Shown here in pieces: positions 6,390 to 7,898 of a DNA stretch of 7,898 bases (within the stretch, counting starts at the first letter, position 1; every line of letters starts with the position of its first letter). Origin of the DNA: Thermoanaerobaculales bacterium (GTDB lineage: Bacteria > Acidobacteriota > Thermoanaerobaculia > Thermoanaerobaculales > Sulfomarinibacteraceae); contig JALOKS010000108.1 of assembly GCA_025456385.1 (NCBI GenBank), positions 1 to 7,898 on the forward strand. The letters are read 5' to 3'. Both the position numbers and the translations under genes were made by a program. Under the pieces are notes generated by a model that made no database searches, was not told the origin of the DNA, and saw only the letters and a program-made list of their open reading frames with translations.

Positions 6390-7898
6390 TCACACTCCCG
6401 GCTGACAGAAGCACGACGAGCGGAGGGCGATGTCGGCGCCCGCCCAGGCCTCGTCGAAGCGCGCCTCGACGAGCTCGGCCTCGTCGTGCTCGCCCGCGAG
6501 CCGCAGGGCGCGCGCCAGCCCGAACAGCGACCATCCGTTGTCCGGCAGGCGCTCGAGGTCCTCGCGGTAGACCCTCGCGGCCTCGGAGAAGCGCCCCTCC
6601 TGCATCAGGGTCGCGCCGAGGGCGTGGCGGATCGGCTGGATCCAGTCCGGCGGCTCGTCGTAGCGCAGCCCGTCCTCGAGCGCGGCCGCCTCGGAGAGCG
6701 CCGCGACGCCCGCGTCCTTCGCACCCTCCCGGTACAGGATCTCGCCCTCCACCAGGCGTTCGGCCACCGCGAGCAGGTCGTGCGCCATGTTGTTGCCGAA
6801 GAAGGCCTCCTCCGGCACCGCGGCCCGGCGCTCGAGGAACGCCCGCTGCTCGGCGCGCGCCTCCACCGGCCGGTCGAGGGCCGCGAAGGCGACCGCCCGG
6901 GCGGCGGAGTGCATGGCGCGCGTGAAGGGCAGGTAGTCCGCCGGCTCGGGCTCGTCGAGGATCTCCTGCCAGCGCCCGAAGCGCATCATGACCTCGTAGG
7001 GCATGGCGATGAAGCCGTCCGCCCAGAGTGCATTCTGCTGCAGCCAGTCTTTCGGTATCTCGTCGACGAGCTGGCGGATCGAGCGCATCGCCGTCTCGCT
7101 CTGGCCGACCATCATCGCCGCGTAGGCCTTCATGTGGTGGTTGTGCGACATGTAGAGGCGGTAGAAGTCCGGCGGCACGAGGGCCGCCTCGCGGTAGGCG
7201 CGGTCGGCCTCGATCGCCCTGGTGTTGGCGACGATCGCCTCCCGCCAGCGGCCGCGGCGGACGTCGATGTGCGAGGGCATGTGCACCATGTGGCCGAGGC
7301 CCGGCATCAGGTCGCGCAGGCGGTCGGCGGCCACGTCGGCCCGGCCCGGCTCCGCGGAGGCCTCCACCGTGTGGATGTAGAGGTGCAGCGCGAGCGGGTG
7401 CTGCGGGTGCGCCTCGAGCACCTCCTCGAGCTGGGCCACGATCGCCGGCGTCCACTCCTTGGCCGTCCCGTCGTGATTCCAGAGGTCCCAGGGGTGGAGG
7501 TCCATCAGCGACTCGGCGTAGAGAGCCCCGACGTCGCCGTCGTCCGGGAACCGGACCCTGACCTCGCCCATCGCGGCCGCGAAGGCCTCGTCGAGCGGCG
7601 CGCGGTCGGCGGGCTGCGGCGAGGCGTAGCGGGTGGTGACGGCCTCGATCAGGGCCCGGTCGGCGCCGTCCTCGAGCCCCGCGGCGAGCTCCGCCGCGCG
7701 GCGCGCGGCGGCGAAGGCGGCTGCCTCGCGCTCACCGGGGACGACCGGGTTGTTGATGTGCGGGCCGTTGGCGTAGGCGATGCCCCACCACGCCATGGCG
7801 CAGCCCGGGTCGAGCTCGGTCGCGCGGCGGAAGGAGCGGATCGCCTCGTCGTGGTTGAAGGCGAAGAGGAAGGCCAGACCCTGGTCGAAGTAGCGCTG
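6390..7898 (-). CDS. Large TPR protein with conserved histidine clusters (5' end outside window)
   Basis: The frame is open through the right edge, so 502 residues are visible and the true start is beyond 7898; the ATG at 7796 is internal. The visible part opens with FDQGLAFLFAFNHDEAIRSF (4-23), a first TPR-like helix pair that sits near the mature N-terminus in this widespread family of uncharacterised TPR proteins, so probably only a short N-terminal part, perhaps a signal peptide, is missing. More TPR-like pairs lie at about 150-230 and near the C-terminus (about 422-480). Three histidine clusters stand out: HLYIH (172-176), HMVHMPSHI (203-211) and HNHHM (252-256). The protein ends SSCFCQPGV. 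Molecular function is unknown; a scaffold or a metal-binding role are guesses. Its stop lies 8 bases from that of the convergent UPF0371 gene, with no room for a separate terminator. Confidence 0.88.
   Translation of the reverse strand, partial: QRYFDQGLAFLFAFNHDEAIRSFRRATELDPGCAMAWWGIAYANGPHINNPVVPGEREAAAFAAARRAAELAAGLEDGADRALIEAVTTRYASPQPADRAPLDEAFAAAMGEVRVRFPDDGDVGALYAESLMDLHPWDLWNHDGTAKEWTPAIVAQLEEVLEAHPQHPLALHLYIHTVEASAEPGRADVAADRLRDLMPGLGHMVHMPSHIDVRRGRWREAIVANTRAIEADRAYREAALVPPDFYRLYMSHNHHMKAYAAMMVGQSETAMRSIRQLVDEIPKDWLQQNALWADGFIAMPYEVMMRFGRWQEILDEPEPADYLPFTRAMHSAARAVAFAALDRPVEARAEQRAFLERRAAVPEEAFFGNNMAHDLLAVAERLVEGEILYREGAKDAGVAALSEAAALEDGLRYDEPPDWIQPIRHALGATLMQEGRFSEAARVYREDLERLPDNGWSLFGLARALRLAGEHDEAELVEARFDEAWAGADIALRSSCFCQPGV

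Noticed and set aside
4804..7455. 883-codon open frame on the minus strand
   Set aside because: It runs antisense through the whole UPF0371 gene and out of frame through the TPR gene. Both of those encode recognisable families; this translation is Arg/Gly/Ala-rich with no domain.
7794..7796. ATG at 7796 as the start of the TPR protein
   Set aside because: The frame stays open to the window edge, and the upstream 34 residues include the FDQGL/FNHDEA TPR motif expected in this family, so the ATG is internal.

Overview
The window is 7.9 kb of very GC-rich bacterial DNA with long spurious reading frames opposite real genes. A Hanks-type kinase fused to TolB-like and TPR modules, a secreted protein with an IPTL/PEP-CTERM-like C-terminal sorting signal, and a large TPR protein of a family common in environmental genomes together suggest an Acidobacteriota-like organism (for example Thermoanaerobaculia). 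This is an inference from gene content; Gemmatimonadota or Myxococcota-type lineages cannot be excluded. No mobile element, rRNA, tRNA or CRISPR array was seen.

Layout, left to right. Minus strand: the first 26 codons of a gene running off the left edge (1-78); a 117-base gap packed with three inverted repeats; a 283-residue exported protein made of two copies of the same domain (196-1047); a 367-base gap containing a near-consensus promoter, an adjacent palindrome cluster and a long leader; a 188-residue secreted protein with a C-terminal membrane sorting tail (1415-1981), with its own TTGACA promoter; and a 789-residue transmembrane Ser/Thr kinase with TolB-like and TPR domains (2225-4594). 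Plus strand, divergent from the kinase: a 509-residue UPF0371/DUF1846 protein (4852-6381). Minus strand again, convergent with it across only 8 bases: a TPR protein entering from the right edge (6390-7898).

Each minus-strand gene between 196 and 4594 has a recognisable promoter of its own, so this looks like a row of separately controlled genes, not one operon. Three of them encode exported or membrane products: a kinase with an extracytoplasmic TPR half, a surface-anchored protein and a duplicated-domain secreted protein. A shared envelope role is possible, but nothing in the sequence ties them into one pathway. I see no clear new defence or biosynthetic system. The points most worth a second look are the duplicated-domain exported protein with its operator-like promoter and long leader, the P-loop-like motif in the UPF0371 protein, and the histidine clusters in the TPR protein.
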